Assembly (NCBI GenBank): GCA_022565355.1
Contig: JAIUMU010000002.1
Coordinates: forward strand, 62,001-126,000
DNA: 64,000 bases
From: Idiomarina sp.
Lineage (GTDB): Bacteria; Pseudomonadota; Gammaproteobacteria; Enterobacterales; Alteromonadaceae
Direction of reading: 5' to 3'
The notes beneath the pieces were generated by a model. It had not been told where the DNA came from. It searched no databases and saw only the letters and a list, made by a program, of their open reading frames with translations. A program made the position numbers and the translations under genes. Below, piece after piece: positions 55,253 to 64,000 of this stretch (within the stretch, counting starts at the first letter, position 1; every line of letters begins with the position of its first letter).

Positions 55253-56345
55253 TTACATCACTTGAGAAAATTGTTTGATAAGGATTTCGATGCGGGTCCG
55301 AATAACTGGTTACCGTGCCAAACCCGTCTTTAGTGAACGAAAGCAGCAAGAATGCCAAAAATGATACCAGCACCAACTTATTCAATTGCCTATTGTTCGG
55401 CAGTTGGTACAACACATAGGCAGCCACCACCGGCGCCACCACAAAAGTATCCGCCATCCTACCAAAAATCATGATTTGGTTGGCAAGAATTACACCCAAT
55501 GCATACACAAATACCAAAATAAGTAACAACCAATTGTATTTGTTAAACCGCAAAAAGCTTTTGGCACTCAGGAGCACATAAACACTGAACGCTACTTTGG
55601 CTAACACCCCTAACCCCGAGCCAAAATCTCGAGCAATGAAATGGCGGCCACCAAAGTAATTTGCATATTTGGTTAACCCGGCGGTTCGCAATAGGTGTTC
55701 AATCAAGCCAAGAATTAAATCCATTTGCAGCAATGCTACTGCCAAAATCGCGGTAAATGCTAAAGGGGCAACCGTATACTTTAAAGACGTTCGAACAGGA
55801 ATTAACGCAAGAGCGCCGCAGGCCATCACAAAAAATGCAGATTTATGGAATAACGCACCAATAGCTGTGTAAACAAAGAACAGTAACACGCGGCGATCGA
55901 GGTAGCAGAAAACGGCCAGCATACAGAAAGCCAACGCAATCGTTTGCCGCATAATGTTAAAGCTCGGAAACCACAGCATTGCCATAAAAACAAAGTGCAC
56001 TAACCAAACATTTCTACTTGGGTAAGCCTTAAACGCAACCGCGGTAAAAATAAACGCAAAAGCGGTAAACACCCACTGCACATGGGCGCCTAAACTCCGA
56101 AACGTCCAGTTAACAAAGTAGAAGCCCTGCTCCATCCATGTGAAATCGTCTAAATTCTCATAAATATTCACATAGGACATAAAATCTGTGCCTATGTTAT
56201 ACCGAAGTGCAGATGGAAGAACGAGAATTAGGAAAGCCACCGCCAACAAAATCCAGCGATCTAGCGAATAGCGCATTCTCTCGCTAAGATACACAAACAA
56301 GGTACTGTAAATAAGAATCGCGTTATAAAATAATACAGTAGCCAA
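55245..56345 (-). CDS. EpsG-like polysaccharide polymerase
   Basis: Polytopic inner-membrane protein of about 366 residues and 10 spans. ALRYNIGTDFMSYVNIYE near residue 45-60 is the EpsG family mark, and the family includes Wzy-type polymerases. The start codon appears to be TTG with AGAG upstream; the next Met, MRYSLDRW, is at residue 24. Position between Wzz and GT2 supports a role as the Wzy polymerase. Confidence 0.82.
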   Translation of the reverse strand: MATVLFYNAILIYSTLFVYLSERMRYSLDRWILLAVAFLILVLPSALRYNIGTDFMSYVNIYENLDDFTWMEQGFYFVNWTFRSLGAHVQWVFTAFAFIFTAVAFKAYPSRNVWLVHFVFMAMLWFPSFNIMRQTIALAFCMLAVFCYLDRRVLLFFVYTAIGALFHKSAFFVMACGALALIPVRTSLKYTVAPLAFTAILAVALLQMDLILGLIEHLLRTAGLTKYANYFGGRHFIARDFGSGLGVLAKVAFSVYVLLSAKSFLRFNKYNWLLLILVFVYALGVILANQIMIFGRMADTFVVAPVVAAYVLYQLPNNRQLNKLVLVSFLAFLLLSFTKDGFGTVTSYSDPHRNPYQTIFSSDVNE

Positions 56346-56425
56346 AACATTGCTCTTTTTTGCAGTTTAAAATCAAAACTCATGCTCGTTAAAAGGTTAA
56401 CTTTTAATCCTTTAAACAGGCAGCA

Positions 56426-57373
56426 TTATTGTTTCGCAGTTCGCCGTCTAAACATACTGAGCATAATCACAAAGGTTGCGCTTAATAAGCCACCAATGAA
56501 TGTACCAATGATTACAATCATGGCACGAGATGGCTTAGAGCGCTTCTCGGGAACAATTGCAGGGTCTATTGTAATCAACACGTACTCTGGGCGAACATTC
56601 GCCAGCATCAATGTTTTCGTTTGCTCTTCAATTAATGAATACAACATCAGTTGCACATCGGCCAAGCTAGTGCGCTCCAATTGCGCTTCTAAATAAGCAA
56701 TACTATTGGTGGCTTCTTCTAGTTCGCGTTTGCGCATTTCTTCATTTACTTCGTGCACTAGCAACCGTACCCATTCAGCAGCCAAGTAAGGAGAATAATG
56801 CTCAACGGCTACGCGCACCATGCCCGAGTTCTGCCCTTCACTTACGCTCAGCATGGTTAAAAACTCTTCATGGGTTTCAAGCAATGAAGGTTCGGGCCGT
56901 AAAGGTAGCTTCACCTCACGCACCCAAGTGCCTGTGGCCTCATCATAGATATCCGGATCAATAACCAGGGTATTGCTTTCAATATCCCATGATTTAGCCG
57001 CCATAATCGGCACTTTTAAATCATGTTTTTCAATAAATCGGCCAAGAAAATCGCGCGATTTCAATATTTCCAACGCAAGTGCTACTTTTGTACCACCACC
57101 CGAACCGCCCAAGTTCACACCTGCTAATGCGGCTAAACCACCAAGCTGCCCTGGTACACGCATACCACCAGAATCCTCTGCAGGCGCAAGTAGTGCCTCA
57201 GAACGATACATATTGGGTTGGCTAAGCGCGTAGGCAATAGAACCCACCGCAAACACAAAGGTAACCGCGATAATAATCCACTTACCGCTCCATAACGCCT
57301 TCACGAGCTCAACTAAATCAAGATCGTCTTCATAATCTTTGCGATGATCTGCGGTGTATTGTCGTTCGGTCAT
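56426..57373 (-). CDS. Wzz-family chain-length determinant
   Basis: Polysaccharide co-polymerase that sets chain length. Start ATG at 57373 (MTERQYTADHRKDYEDDLDL), which has GGAACGGGG before it. One span near residues 30-50 (WIIIAVTFVFAVGSIAYAL), a periplasmic coiled region and a second span near the C terminus (MIVIIGTFIGGLLSATFVIML) with RPS just before it, as in Wzz proteins. No kinase domain. The bases upstream are a duplicated scar of the capD 3' end. Confidence 0.92.
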   Translation of the reverse strand: MTERQYTADHRKDYEDDLDLVELVKALWSGKWIIIAVTFVFAVGSIAYALSQPNMYRSEALLAPAEDSGGMRVPGQLGGLAALAGVNLGGSGGGTKVALALEILKSRDFLGRFIEKHDLKVPIMAAKSWDIESNTLVIDPDIYDEATGTWVREVKLPLRPEPSLLETHEEFLTMLSVSEGQNSGMVRVAVEHYSPYLAAEWVRLLVHEVNEEMRKRELEEATNSIAYLEAQLERTSLADVQLMLYSLIEEQTKTLMLANVRPEYVLITIDPAIVPEKRSKPSRAMIVIIGTFIGGLLSATFVIMLSMFRRRTAKQ

Positions 57374-57522
57374 CCCCGTTCCTTTTCGTTGCATTGTTAC
57401 GTTTTGGCTAACGCTTTACCACTCACATTCCATGCCAAAGCCGAAAGAGCCCTGTACGTTACCAAAGCGCACCATACAAAAGCAAGTGTGGTATCGGCGT
57501 TTTGCCAATGCTTGCAGCACTA
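57374..57522 (-). pseudogene. Remnant of a capD-like 3' end with internal deletion, upstream of wzz
   Basis: 57374-57438 matches 59952-60016 (the end of the intact capD gene), and 57439-57522 matches 60532-60613 (an internal part of capD, around CFCMVRFGNV), both at high identity. The two pieces are in capD order on the minus strand, with about 515 bp of capD missing between them and stop codons in the frame. The homology stops right at the kinase-like gene. It is a leftover of an ancestral capD-wzz junction. Confidence 0.85.
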
Positions 57523-57524
57523 AC

Positions 57525-58238
57525 CTAATCTATGATTCTTATATTTGGGTGATTACTAATAATTAAAGCGAGCTCGTCGGCAAAACCTTCATAACCACCA
57601 TTCTCATAAAAGTCATTTAATCGTTTCTGTTGGTATGGACCAAGAGCAACTCCGTCTATTGCTGCCAAATCGAAATCAATTAAATATATCCTACCTTCAT
57701 CTGATACACATACATTCTTCCCACTCGGGTGGTTATCTAAATGAATTACCCCAGCTTTTTTAAGCAGCGCCACTATACTTGCAATTTGTTCCCCGAAACA
57801 CCGAACATCAACAGAATAGTTTAAGCATGAGAGCGAATGCCCAACATGGGAAGATTCTATCTCTCGTTTCTCAACATCAAAGGAATACAATTTTGGAAAA
57901 GGGCTTCTACCATTTTCATCAGTCAGCTTATTTAATCTAACTAAACACTCTAATTCTAAAATAAATGATTGGTAACTTGTTAACCCGCTAAAATCATCTA
58001 AACGGTGCCTTGCAGTTTTAACAAAAGTGCTCTCACTTTGCACTCTTACGCTTTTTGTTGGGCTCAAAGCACTCAGTTCAGGGTATGCCATGGAGAAATA
58101 ATGATCTGATACTGTAGCAAGAACCTCAATCTTTTCTGCTTGATGAGAAGCGAAACCCTTGCGATGGATTTCCACTCCGAGAAAACCCATTATAAAGTTT
58201 ACTTTTTCTTTAATTTTTGACTTTAACAAAAAAACCAT
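57525..58238 (-). CDS. Lipopolysaccharide kinase (WaaP/RIO)-like protein
   Basis: A 237-residue protein with a small protein-kinase-like fold. The catalytic loop is VIHLDNHPSGKNV (His, Asp, Asn in HxDxxxxxN form) and the metal motif is YLIDFDLAAID. The N-terminal VRVQSESTFVKTARHR may hold the ATP Lys. It resembles Kdo/heptose kinases, which act on sugars at the inner membrane. Its codons are AT-richer than those of its neighbours, and it belongs to an inserted cassette with the flippase. The substrate is unknown. Confidence 0.72.
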   Translation of the reverse strand: MVFLLKSKIKEKVNFIMGFLGVEIHRKGFASHQAEKIEVLATVSDHYFSMAYPELSALSPTKSVRVQSESTFVKTARHRLDDFSGLTSYQSFILELECLVRLNKLTDENGRSPFPKLYSFDVEKREIESSHVGHSLSCLNYSVDVRCFGEQIASIVALLKKAGVIHLDNHPSGKNVCVSDEGRIYLIDFDLAAIDGVALGPYQQKRLNDFYENGGYEGFADELALIISNHPNIRIID

Positions 58239-58431
58239 TCGAAATATAAAACCCCATGTTATTAAACCATACTAAAACAGCCATAAATCAATACGCTAAA
58301 AAACCGGAACTAACTCATTCATAATATAAAATTCAACCCTAGTTCCAGCACCACATACCAGAAGCCTCATTACTTTATAACCAATCTCTGGAGTTAGCGC
58401 ATCAGTATAAACAAGTTCACCAACCCTGAAT

Positions 58432-59727
58432 TCAGGTAATTGTTCCCTTCTTAGACGCTGCATAGAGAGTTATAAACATTAAAGATAAGCTCAAAACAAC
58501 ATTTGCTAAACTGAACATAATAATTGCAGAAACTGCGGTATTAAAAATAACATAAGCCACTACCAACGATAGTAACCTTATAATCACCCCTGTTATTTCG
58601 AAAACAAGATAAAACCGTTGCATTCTTAATACTGGAATTGCGGCTACACTCGGCCTGTTAAGATATGAGAAAAATGACGACAGGGCTAACCATCGCGCAA
58701 ATTCGCCAGCTGTCACCCATTCTGGGCCAAAAACCATGCCGAAAATAAAAGGTCCAAATATAAATATCAAACTGAATGGCACAAAACCAATAACACCTAA
58801 CGATATTCCCGCGTCAACTAAAAGCTTTTTCCCCGATTCACCTCTCAAAATTGTTTCATTAAATTTTGGGTAAAAAACCGCGGCTACTGATTGACCTAAC
58901 AATTGCACTGGCGCGCCAAGCACCATTTTTCCTAAAGTATAAAAACCTGCTATAGCCGGACCAAAAAGCGTTGTAAGCATCAATATCGGCATACTATGAG
59001 ACGCCGCGTTTAAAAGTAGTTGGGGAGTTCTAAAGTAGGCGAAATCCCTATATTCCCTAGCTAATTGAGTTTGGCTTAAAGCTCCCTCTTTTTGGAAACC
59101 ACCAGAACTTGGTTCTTTACGAAATCCTAAATAGTATAAAACCGCATTCAAAATGCTTCCTAACGTTGCAATGGTAATTAATACCCAGGCAAAAGGTGCA
59201 AATAAACCAATTCCAGATTTGAACCCATTTTGCAGCAAAGCATTCACAACAGCGACTTTTGCTTTCAGTTTAAAGAGCTTTTTGCGTATCGCCCATTGTT
59301 TTGCAACTGCCAACCATACAGAGAATAACAGGGCAAGCGGGACAAACCATATAAACTTCCCAACCTCACCTATATTTAGAAGTTCTAATAAAGGCTCTTC
59401 GAAAAACAGGATAACAGTTGCAACAACTCCTGAGGTTACAAAGCTTAGCCTCAGTGATAGCTTAACTAAGCCTTTTGCGTTGTTATCGTGTTTCGGTAAA
59501 ACGATGGCTATGGGATAACTTAGCGCCGCCAATGGCGCTAAAATAGCTAAGAGTGCTAAGTAGGTTCCCAGAATGCCAAAAGATTCAGGGCCATATAATC
59601 GTGTAATAATGGGCGAAAATGCGATGCCAATAACTTGCGCTGCTGCTGTTCCGCTTGCTACTAGAGCAACGCTCCTTGCGAACTTACTTCGCCACAACCT
59701 TAATCCATGCTTCAGAACACGTTTCAT
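58432..59727 (-). CDS. Polysaccharide flippase (Wzx family)
   Basis: Inner-membrane flippase of the oligosaccharide/MOP superfamily, 431 residues and about 12 spans. The N terminus (LVASGTAAAQVIGIAFSPII, TRLYGPESFGILGTYLAL) is characteristic. It should move lipid-linked repeat units to the periplasm for the EpsG-like polymerase. The gene is AT-rich compared with capD and wzz on either side. The 193 bp to the kinase-like gene hold no gene I can support. Confidence 0.9.
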   Translation of the reverse strand: MKRVLKHGLRLWRSKFARSVALVASGTAAAQVIGIAFSPIITRLYGPESFGILGTYLALLAILAPLAALSYPIAIVLPKHDNNAKGLVKLSLRLSFVTSGVVATVILFFEEPLLELLNIGEVGKFIWFVPLALLFSVWLAVAKQWAIRKKLFKLKAKVAVVNALLQNGFKSGIGLFAPFAWVLITIATLGSILNAVLYYLGFRKEPSSGGFQKEGALSQTQLAREYRDFAYFRTPQLLLNAASHSMPILMLTTLFGPAIAGFYTLGKMVLGAPVQLLGQSVAAVFYPKFNETILRGESGKKLLVDAGISLGVIGFVPFSLIFIFGPFIFGMVFGPEWVTAGEFARWLALSSFFSYLNRPSVAAIPVLRMQRFYLVFEITGVIIRLLSLVVAYVIFNTAVSAIIMFSLANVVLSLSLMFITLYAASKKGTIT

Positions 59728-59858
59728 GTTTACTTAGAACTCTCGTAACCATAGGAATAAACGAAGCTTTATTGCGGCAATATCTGCCTTTATCCAACCA
59801 GCTTCAGAATCAATTTAACAACTTTACCACTCAACCCACGAATAGCCGAGTATGAAAT

Positions 59859-59951
59859 TTACAGATCTGTGTTCGAAGAGGTATTCGGGGGGCTATTCTT
59901 GGGGGAGGGGTCTGTGGGAGGTATACGAGGAAACCATTGCTGTTCGGTCAT
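59859..59951 (-). pseudogene. Stub of a wzz start codon region after capD
   Basis: An ATGA overlaps the capD stop and opens a 30-codon frame that begins MTEQQ, close to the MTERQ of the intact wzz at 57373. The upstream 20 bp are also alike (GGAACGGGG). After about five codons the likeness is lost in Pro-rich sequence. It reads as the left junction of the flippase-kinase insertion into wzz. Confidence 0.6.
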
Positions 59952-61894
59952 CCCCGTTCCTTTTCATTCCGTTGTTGCTTTTTGGGTAACGCTTTACCAC
60001 TCGCATTCCATACCAAATCAGAAATGCCATCGGTAGGTGCAAAGCCGAGTGGCGCCTCGCAAAGTATTCGATGCACATCACTAATGCGAAACTCATGGCA
60101 ATACATATCAAGGTTCTGCAGTATTTCTTCTACTTTAGGCCAGGATAAATCCGCTTCTAGCGCTGTCATAATACGCGGATGTGCGGTTTTTTGCACATTA
60201 TCGCCAATCAGCAATTCTTCAAATAACTTTTCGCCGGGCCGTAAACCGCTGTAGGCAATTTCGATATCGCCGTTTGGCTTTTTCTCATCTTTCACCGATT
60301 TGCCCATAAGGCGAATCAGTTTTCTCGCCAAGCGTTCAATTTTAACCGGCTCACCCATATCTAGCACAAACACTTCGCCGCCTGTGCCTTTGCCATTACA
60401 GCTCATGGCTCCGGCCTGAATTACTAGCTGGGAAGCCTCTGGAATGGTCATGAAATAGCGGGTGATTTCTGGGTCGGTAACCGTTACAGGCCCACCGGCT
60501 TTAATTTGCTCTCTAAACTTTGGTACCACAGAGCCGGAAGAGCCCAGTACGTTACCAAAGCGCACCATGCAAAAGCAAGTTAAGAATTGGCGTTTTGCCA
60601 GTGCTTGCAGCACTAGCTCAGCCATGCGCTTGGTAGCCCCCATCACGTTGGTAGGGCGCACTGCCTTATCGGTAGAAACCAACACAAAGCTTTCCACAGC
60701 CGCATTAATAGCTGCCTCAGCTGTGTGCCAAGTACCAAACACATTATTACGCACAGCTTCTACAATGTTGTATTCCACCATGGGCACATGTTTATACGCG
60801 GCGGCATGGTAAACCGTTTGCACGGCAAAGGCTCGCATTACCGCTTCTACGCGATTACGCCGTTGAATTGTGCCCATAATTGGCACAATGTTCACCCCTT
60901 CAATTGATTCTTGTATTGCTAAGTTCTGTAGCTCTTCGTTTATGGCATACAGAGAGTATTCACTCAATTCATATAACACCAATGTTTTTGGTGAGCAGCG
61001 CAGAATTTGCCTACACAGCTCTAAACCAATCGAGCCGCCAGCACCGGTAACCAACACCACTTTGCCATGAATATTTCTATCCATTAAATGTTCGCGTGGC
61101 GGCACAGGGTCCCGCCCCAGCAAATCTTCTACGCGCACTTCTTCTAAGGTATCAATTTGTTGGCCCGAAACTAAATCAGCCATACCAGGAATAGTAAGCA
61201 CTTGCACAGCTAAGGGCTCAATATACTCAAGCACTTTTTTACGCTCGGTAAGCGAAGCAGAAGGTATTGCTAACAGTATCTTGCTTATGCTTTTCTTGCT
61301 CAGTAGGTTTGCTACCTCAGTAGGCGGGTATACAGTGAGGCCAAGCATTGTAGAACGATGCAACGTGGTATCATCATCCACAAAGGCTACCGGCTTATAC
61401 TCCGTGCCACTTAATAGAGCTTGTGCTAGCTGCCTACCCGAAGAGCCTGCCCCATAAATAAGCACTCGCTCACGATCTGCAGCGCTAGTTCTATGCACCG
61501 AAGCGCGCACAAGTAAGCGAGAGCCACCAATTAACAACAGCGCAATAAGGCCATAAGTAATAACTGCGCTAGCAGGAATAGCAGCTGAAAAAATATCCCG
61601 CAACAACAACAATGATGCAGCGGATGCTGCTACGCCAAGGCCCACAGAAAATAGCGCGCGATAACTTATGTAGCGAGTAATGGCCCGATACAAGCCCAAC
61701 ACGTTGAATGTAGCCAAACTCACCACAATCATGATGGCAGCCGCAACCCACACCCCATTACTAGGCGGAACATAAATGGTTTCAAAGCGAATACTAAGCG
61801 CAAACCACAACGCGAATATTAAAAACAACACATCGGTAACATACGCGATTGCGATTTTAATAGAGCGAGGTAAGTTAAAGAGATAGTCCGTCAT
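59948..61894 (-). CDS. Membrane-bound UDP-sugar 4,6-dehydratase (WbpM/PglF/CapD family)
   Basis: Makes UDP-4-keto-6-deoxy sugars, usually from UDP-GlcNAc. Four N-terminal spans (to about residue 115) and a first nucleotide-binding domain (LIYGAGSSGRQLAQALL) are followed by the catalytic SDR domain from about 285: VLVTGAGGSIGLELCRQIL, VYHAAAYKHVPMVE and LVSTDKAVRPTNVMGATKR (Lys of the active site). 648 residues is standard. The product is probably used by the aminotransferase encoded next to it, giving an amino sugar. Confidence 0.95.
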   Translation of the reverse strand: MTDYLFNLPRSIKIAIAYVTDVLFLIFALWFALSIRFETIYVPPSNGVWVAAAIMIVVSLATFNVLGLYRAITRYISYRALFSVGLGVAASAASLLLLRDIFSAAIPASAVITYGLIALLLIGGSRLLVRASVHRTSAADRERVLIYGAGSSGRQLAQALLSGTEYKPVAFVDDDTTLHRSTMLGLTVYPPTEVANLLSKKSISKILLAIPSASLTERKKVLEYIEPLAVQVLTIPGMADLVSGQQIDTLEEVRVEDLLGRDPVPPREHLMDRNIHGKVVLVTGAGGSIGLELCRQILRCSPKTLVLYELSEYSLYAINEELQNLAIQESIEGVNIVPIMGTIQRRNRVEAVMRAFAVQTVYHAAAYKHVPMVEYNIVEAVRNNVFGTWHTAEAAINAAVESFVLVSTDKAVRPTNVMGATKRMAELVLQALAKRQFLTCFCMVRFGNVLGSSGSVVPKFREQIKAGGPVTVTDPEITRYFMTIPEASQLVIQAGAMSCNGKGTGGEVFVLDMGEPVKIERLARKLIRLMGKSVKDEKKPNGDIEIAYSGLRPGEKLFEELLIGDNVQKTAHPRIMTALEADLSWPKVEEILQNLDMYCHEFRISDVHRILCEAPLGFAPTDGISDLVWNASGKALPKKQQRNEKERG

Positions 61895-61955
61895 TGCTAG
61901 TTTTAATCCATGAAATGATTACAAGAACGCCTGTAATCAATTACTAAGAAAGATA

Positions 61956-63236
61956 TTACTTTTGTGCCAACATAAATACATTCGTTAGCACGCTACAGGT
62001 TTTATCTATTTCTACATCTGTTAAAGTAGGGTGCACCAAAAACATCAACGAAGTTTCACCAAGTTCTTTGGCAACAGGTAGCGGCGCAGCGGGCCGCCAG
62101 CCAGTATTATCAAAGGCCTTTTCTAAATATACTTCCGAGCATGAACCTTGAAAGCATGGTACGCCGCGTTGGTTAATTTCGGCTACAATGCGATCTCGGT
62201 TCCAGCCAGAGGCTAAATGCTCAGGGTTAATAAACATGTAGCACTTGTAAGCAGCATGGGCACAGCCCTGCTCTTGCAAACCCTCAGCACTTTGTGAGCC
62301 TGAACTTTCTGTGCCTACGCTCTCTGGGCCTGCACTGGCCACACAAGCAGCACAGGTTTGTGGGCAAGTGCCTAATTTGCTATCAGGCACGCGCAGTAAT
62401 GGAAACAGCCGGCCTACTTGCCATATTGCTTCGGCGTTTTTCTGCCGTGCCGCTGTCCACTCGGCCATACGGCGCAACTGAATACGGCCAATAGCGGCTT
62501 GCATTTCTGTCATGCGCCAGTTGGTGCCAAAGCTTTCATGCAGCCAGCGAAACCCCGGTGGGTGCTCGCGTTCATACACGGCTTCATAACTTTTGCCGTG
62601 ATCTTTATAGCTCCACATCTTTCGCCACAAGGCTTCATCGTTGGTGGTTACCATGCCACCTTCACCGCCGGTGGTCATAATCTTATCTTGGCAGAAACTC
62701 CACGCCCCAACATGGCCAATACTACCCGCCATCTGGCCTCTGTATTTTGCACCATGGGCTTGCGCGCAATCTTCAATTACATAAAATTTATGTTTAGAGG
62801 CCAACGCCATAATCGGGTCCATATCCGCCATACGCCCCGCCAAATGCACCACAATCACCGCTTTGGTTCTATCGGTAATTGCGCCTGCTATGGTGTGCGC
62901 CTCTATGTTCTGGCTATCGCGATCTACATCTACAAACACTGGTGTAGCACCCGCGCTTACCACGGTAGATACCGAAGCCAAAAACGTACGTGGGGTTACA
63001 ATCACCTCATCGCCTGGGCCAATGTTCATAGCCTTCAGCGCTAAATCAAGCGCCAACGTACCATTACCAACCGCAATCGCGTATTCAGTGCCACACCACG
63101 CAGCATATTCTTTTTCAAACGAACGGCACTCTTGGCCTGTCCAGTAATTCACTTTGTTGGAGAGCACTACATCACGAACGGCGTTGGCTTCTTCTTCAGT
63201 GAATGAAGGCCACGGGGAGAATGGGGTGTTTAGCAT
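61956..63236 (-). CDS. DegT/DnrJ/EryC1 family sugar aminotransferase
   Basis: PLP enzyme that aminates the 4-keto sugar made by the dehydratase. Start ATG 63236 (MLNTPFSPWPSF), 13 bp after the ATP-grasp gene. Marks are GTEYAIAVGNGTLALDLAL, EDCAQAHGAKYRG and the PLP lysine in SFCQDKIMTTGGEGGMV. An unusual ~40-residue insert rich in Cys, Ser, Gly and Glu (GTCPQTCAACVASAGPESVG and on to QEQGCAHA) interrupts the C-terminal domain before KCYMFINPEHL. The insert looks like a low-complexity expansion. Confidence 0.92.
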   Translation of the reverse strand: MLNTPFSPWPSFTEEEANAVRDVVLSNKVNYWTGQECRSFEKEYAAWCGTEYAIAVGNGTLALDLALKAMNIGPGDEVIVTPRTFLASVSTVVSAGATPVFVDVDRDSQNIEAHTIAGAITDRTKAVIVVHLAGRMADMDPIMALASKHKFYVIEDCAQAHGAKYRGQMAGSIGHVGAWSFCQDKIMTTGGEGGMVTTNDEALWRKMWSYKDHGKSYEAVYEREHPPGFRWLHESFGTNWRMTEMQAAIGRIQLRRMAEWTAARQKNAEAIWQVGRLFPLLRVPDSKLGTCPQTCAACVASAGPESVGTESSGSQSAEGLQEQGCAHAAYKCYMFINPEHLASGWNRDRIVAEINQRGVPCFQGSCSEVYLEKAFDNTGWRPAAPLPVAKELGETSLMFLVHPTLTDVEIDKTCSVLTNVFMLAQK

Positions 63237-63249
63237 AAACTTCCTAGTA

Positions 63250-64000
63250 TCAATTAACGCGTAGCAAGCGATCACACTTTGAGAACATTATTCCAGCTTT
63301 GTAATTATCAAATAGCGAGACATCACTATTACCTTTTAACCACTCAATGTAGATTGCCGCCGCGTTAATGCCTGCTTCATGAGAGAACGGGTAACCTCCA
63401 CCAAAACGAGGGTTCAGCTCTAGTACGTAAAGCTCGCCATTTTTCTCAAATACATCACAATCCATATTACCTACATGCTTTAAAGCTGAGCCTAATCTCT
63501 CGCCAAGCTCCTGAAAACGGTTTTCAACAACAGAAATAGCTTTATCAGTTTCACCAGAGCGCATCGTTAGCTTTTCCCGCACGTAGGTACCAAAATACTT
63601 ACCATTTAAATCATTAAGCACGTCCATCCCATATTCTTTTCCGGGTAACTTTTCTTGAATCAGAATTGCTCGTTCGATATCAACTTCACTAGCTTTAGCA
63701 AGAATCGTTCGTTTCAACCTAATAGTCTGCAGTTCATAAGCAAGCTTTAACTCTCTTCTGTCTTCAGGAAAGTCTATACCTATCGATGCACTTCCCCAAC
63801 GGGGCTTAACTACCAGTGGAAATTTCAATTCCCCAGTGTCAATAGCTTCAAGAGCTTCACGAAGTGTAAGGTAAGTTTGCGGTGTCTTTAAACCCAATTT
63901 TCGCAAGAACTCAACTGTCTTCCATTTATCAAAAGCGATATCGATAACCAACGCATCCGCCACAATTATAGTAGCTCCAAGAGATTCGAGCTCCTTTTTT
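63250..64000 (-). CDS. ATP-grasp enzyme (CarB-like), C-terminal part (runs off right edge)
   Basis: ATP-grasp ligase acting on a carboxylate, likely in synthesis of a sugar or amino-acid substituent. The frame is open through the right edge: codons before the GTG at 63963 read KKELESLGATIIVADAL, which continues the family pattern, so the true start is outside. Visible marks are CarB-like FDKWKTVEFLRKLGLKTP, FPLVVKPRWGSASIGID, EKLPGKEYGMDVL and ELNPRFGGGYPFS (metal and ATP ligands). It leads into the aminotransferase gene and so belongs to the polysaccharide cluster. Confidence 0.88.
   Translation of the reverse strand, partial: KKELESLGATIIVADALVIDIAFDKWKTVEFLRKLGLKTPQTYLTLREALEAIDTGELKFPLVVKPRWGSASIGIDFPEDRRELKLAYELQTIRLKRTILAKASEVDIERAILIQEKLPGKEYGMDVLNDLNGKYFGTYVREKLTMRSGETDKAISVVENRFQELGERLGSALKHVGNMDCDVFEKNGELYVLELNPRFGGGYPFSHEAGINAAAIYIEWLKGNSDVSLFDNYKAGIMFSKCDRLLRVN

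Noticed and set aside
63250..63963. GTG at 63963 as the start of the ATP-grasp gene
   Set aside because: The frame is open upstream to the window edge and reads a family-like KKELESLGATIIVADAL, so the gene is partial.

Overview
The window is a contiguous piece of a Gammaproteobacterial chromosome of moderate GC. Gene neighbourhoods (yajG-ppi-ampG, serB beside ytjB/smp, holD-rimI, glyA-nrdR-ribD-ribBA, ettA) and the mix of tryptophan dioxygenase, a BCCT transporter and YjbEFGH-type exopolysaccharide genes suggest a marine member of the Alteromonadales, with Idiomarinaceae as my best guess. That placement is inferred from gene content, not from a search.

Layout. 1-723 is the 5' part of a TonB-dependent receptor gene. 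1-6.4 kb (minus) holds yajG, a periplasmic cyclophilin, ampG, a panE-like reductase, tryptophan 2,3-dioxygenase and a small unknown gene. 6.5-12.1 kb (plus) has a KAS III gene, then a translationally coupled trio of BCCT transporter, cNMP/CBS/DUF294 protein and DnaQ-like exonuclease. 12.1-23.3 kb is mostly housekeeping (enoyl-CoA hydratase, orphan XRE regulator, a Sel1/TonB-C protein, 4.5S RNA, ribBA, ribD, nrdR, glyA, ettA, upp) plus a TacA/TacT-type toxin-antitoxin pair and tRNA-Trp. The 0.7-kb glyA-ettA gap carries two large palindromic elements that share a core but have unrelated, self-complementary arms.

23.4-41 kb holds radA, a B12/siderophore-type ABC importer, serB, ytjB, tatD, a DUF2256/flavin reductase/cryptochrome-DASH operon, a membrane protein of the misnamed Gcr recombinase family, prfC, a cupredoxin-like secreted protein, a UDP-glucuronate epimerase-like gene, holD-rimI and a REP-associated tyrosine transposase (RAYT). 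About a dozen GGGGTCAGTGA...TCACTGACCCC palindromes are confined to this stretch. Several lie inside coding regions (btuF-like, tatD 3' end, cryptochrome, holD) and are read through in frame.

40.8-64 kb is devoted to surface polysaccharide. It has a YjbEFGH/Gfc-type group-4 secretion operon in which the GfcC and GfcD parts are fused, then galE and an initiating sugar-phosphate transferase, and a long minus-strand cluster (ATP-grasp, aminotransferase, UDP-sugar 4,6-dehydratase, flippase, kinase-like protein, Wzz, polymerase, GT2, TagD, LicD, TagF-like, multi-SLBB Wza-like, Wzi). The TagD/TagF/LicD trio predicts a glycerol-phosphate decorated polymer. The flippase plus kinase segment is AT-rich and flanked by a duplicated scar of the capD-wzz junction, which points to a recently swapped cassette.
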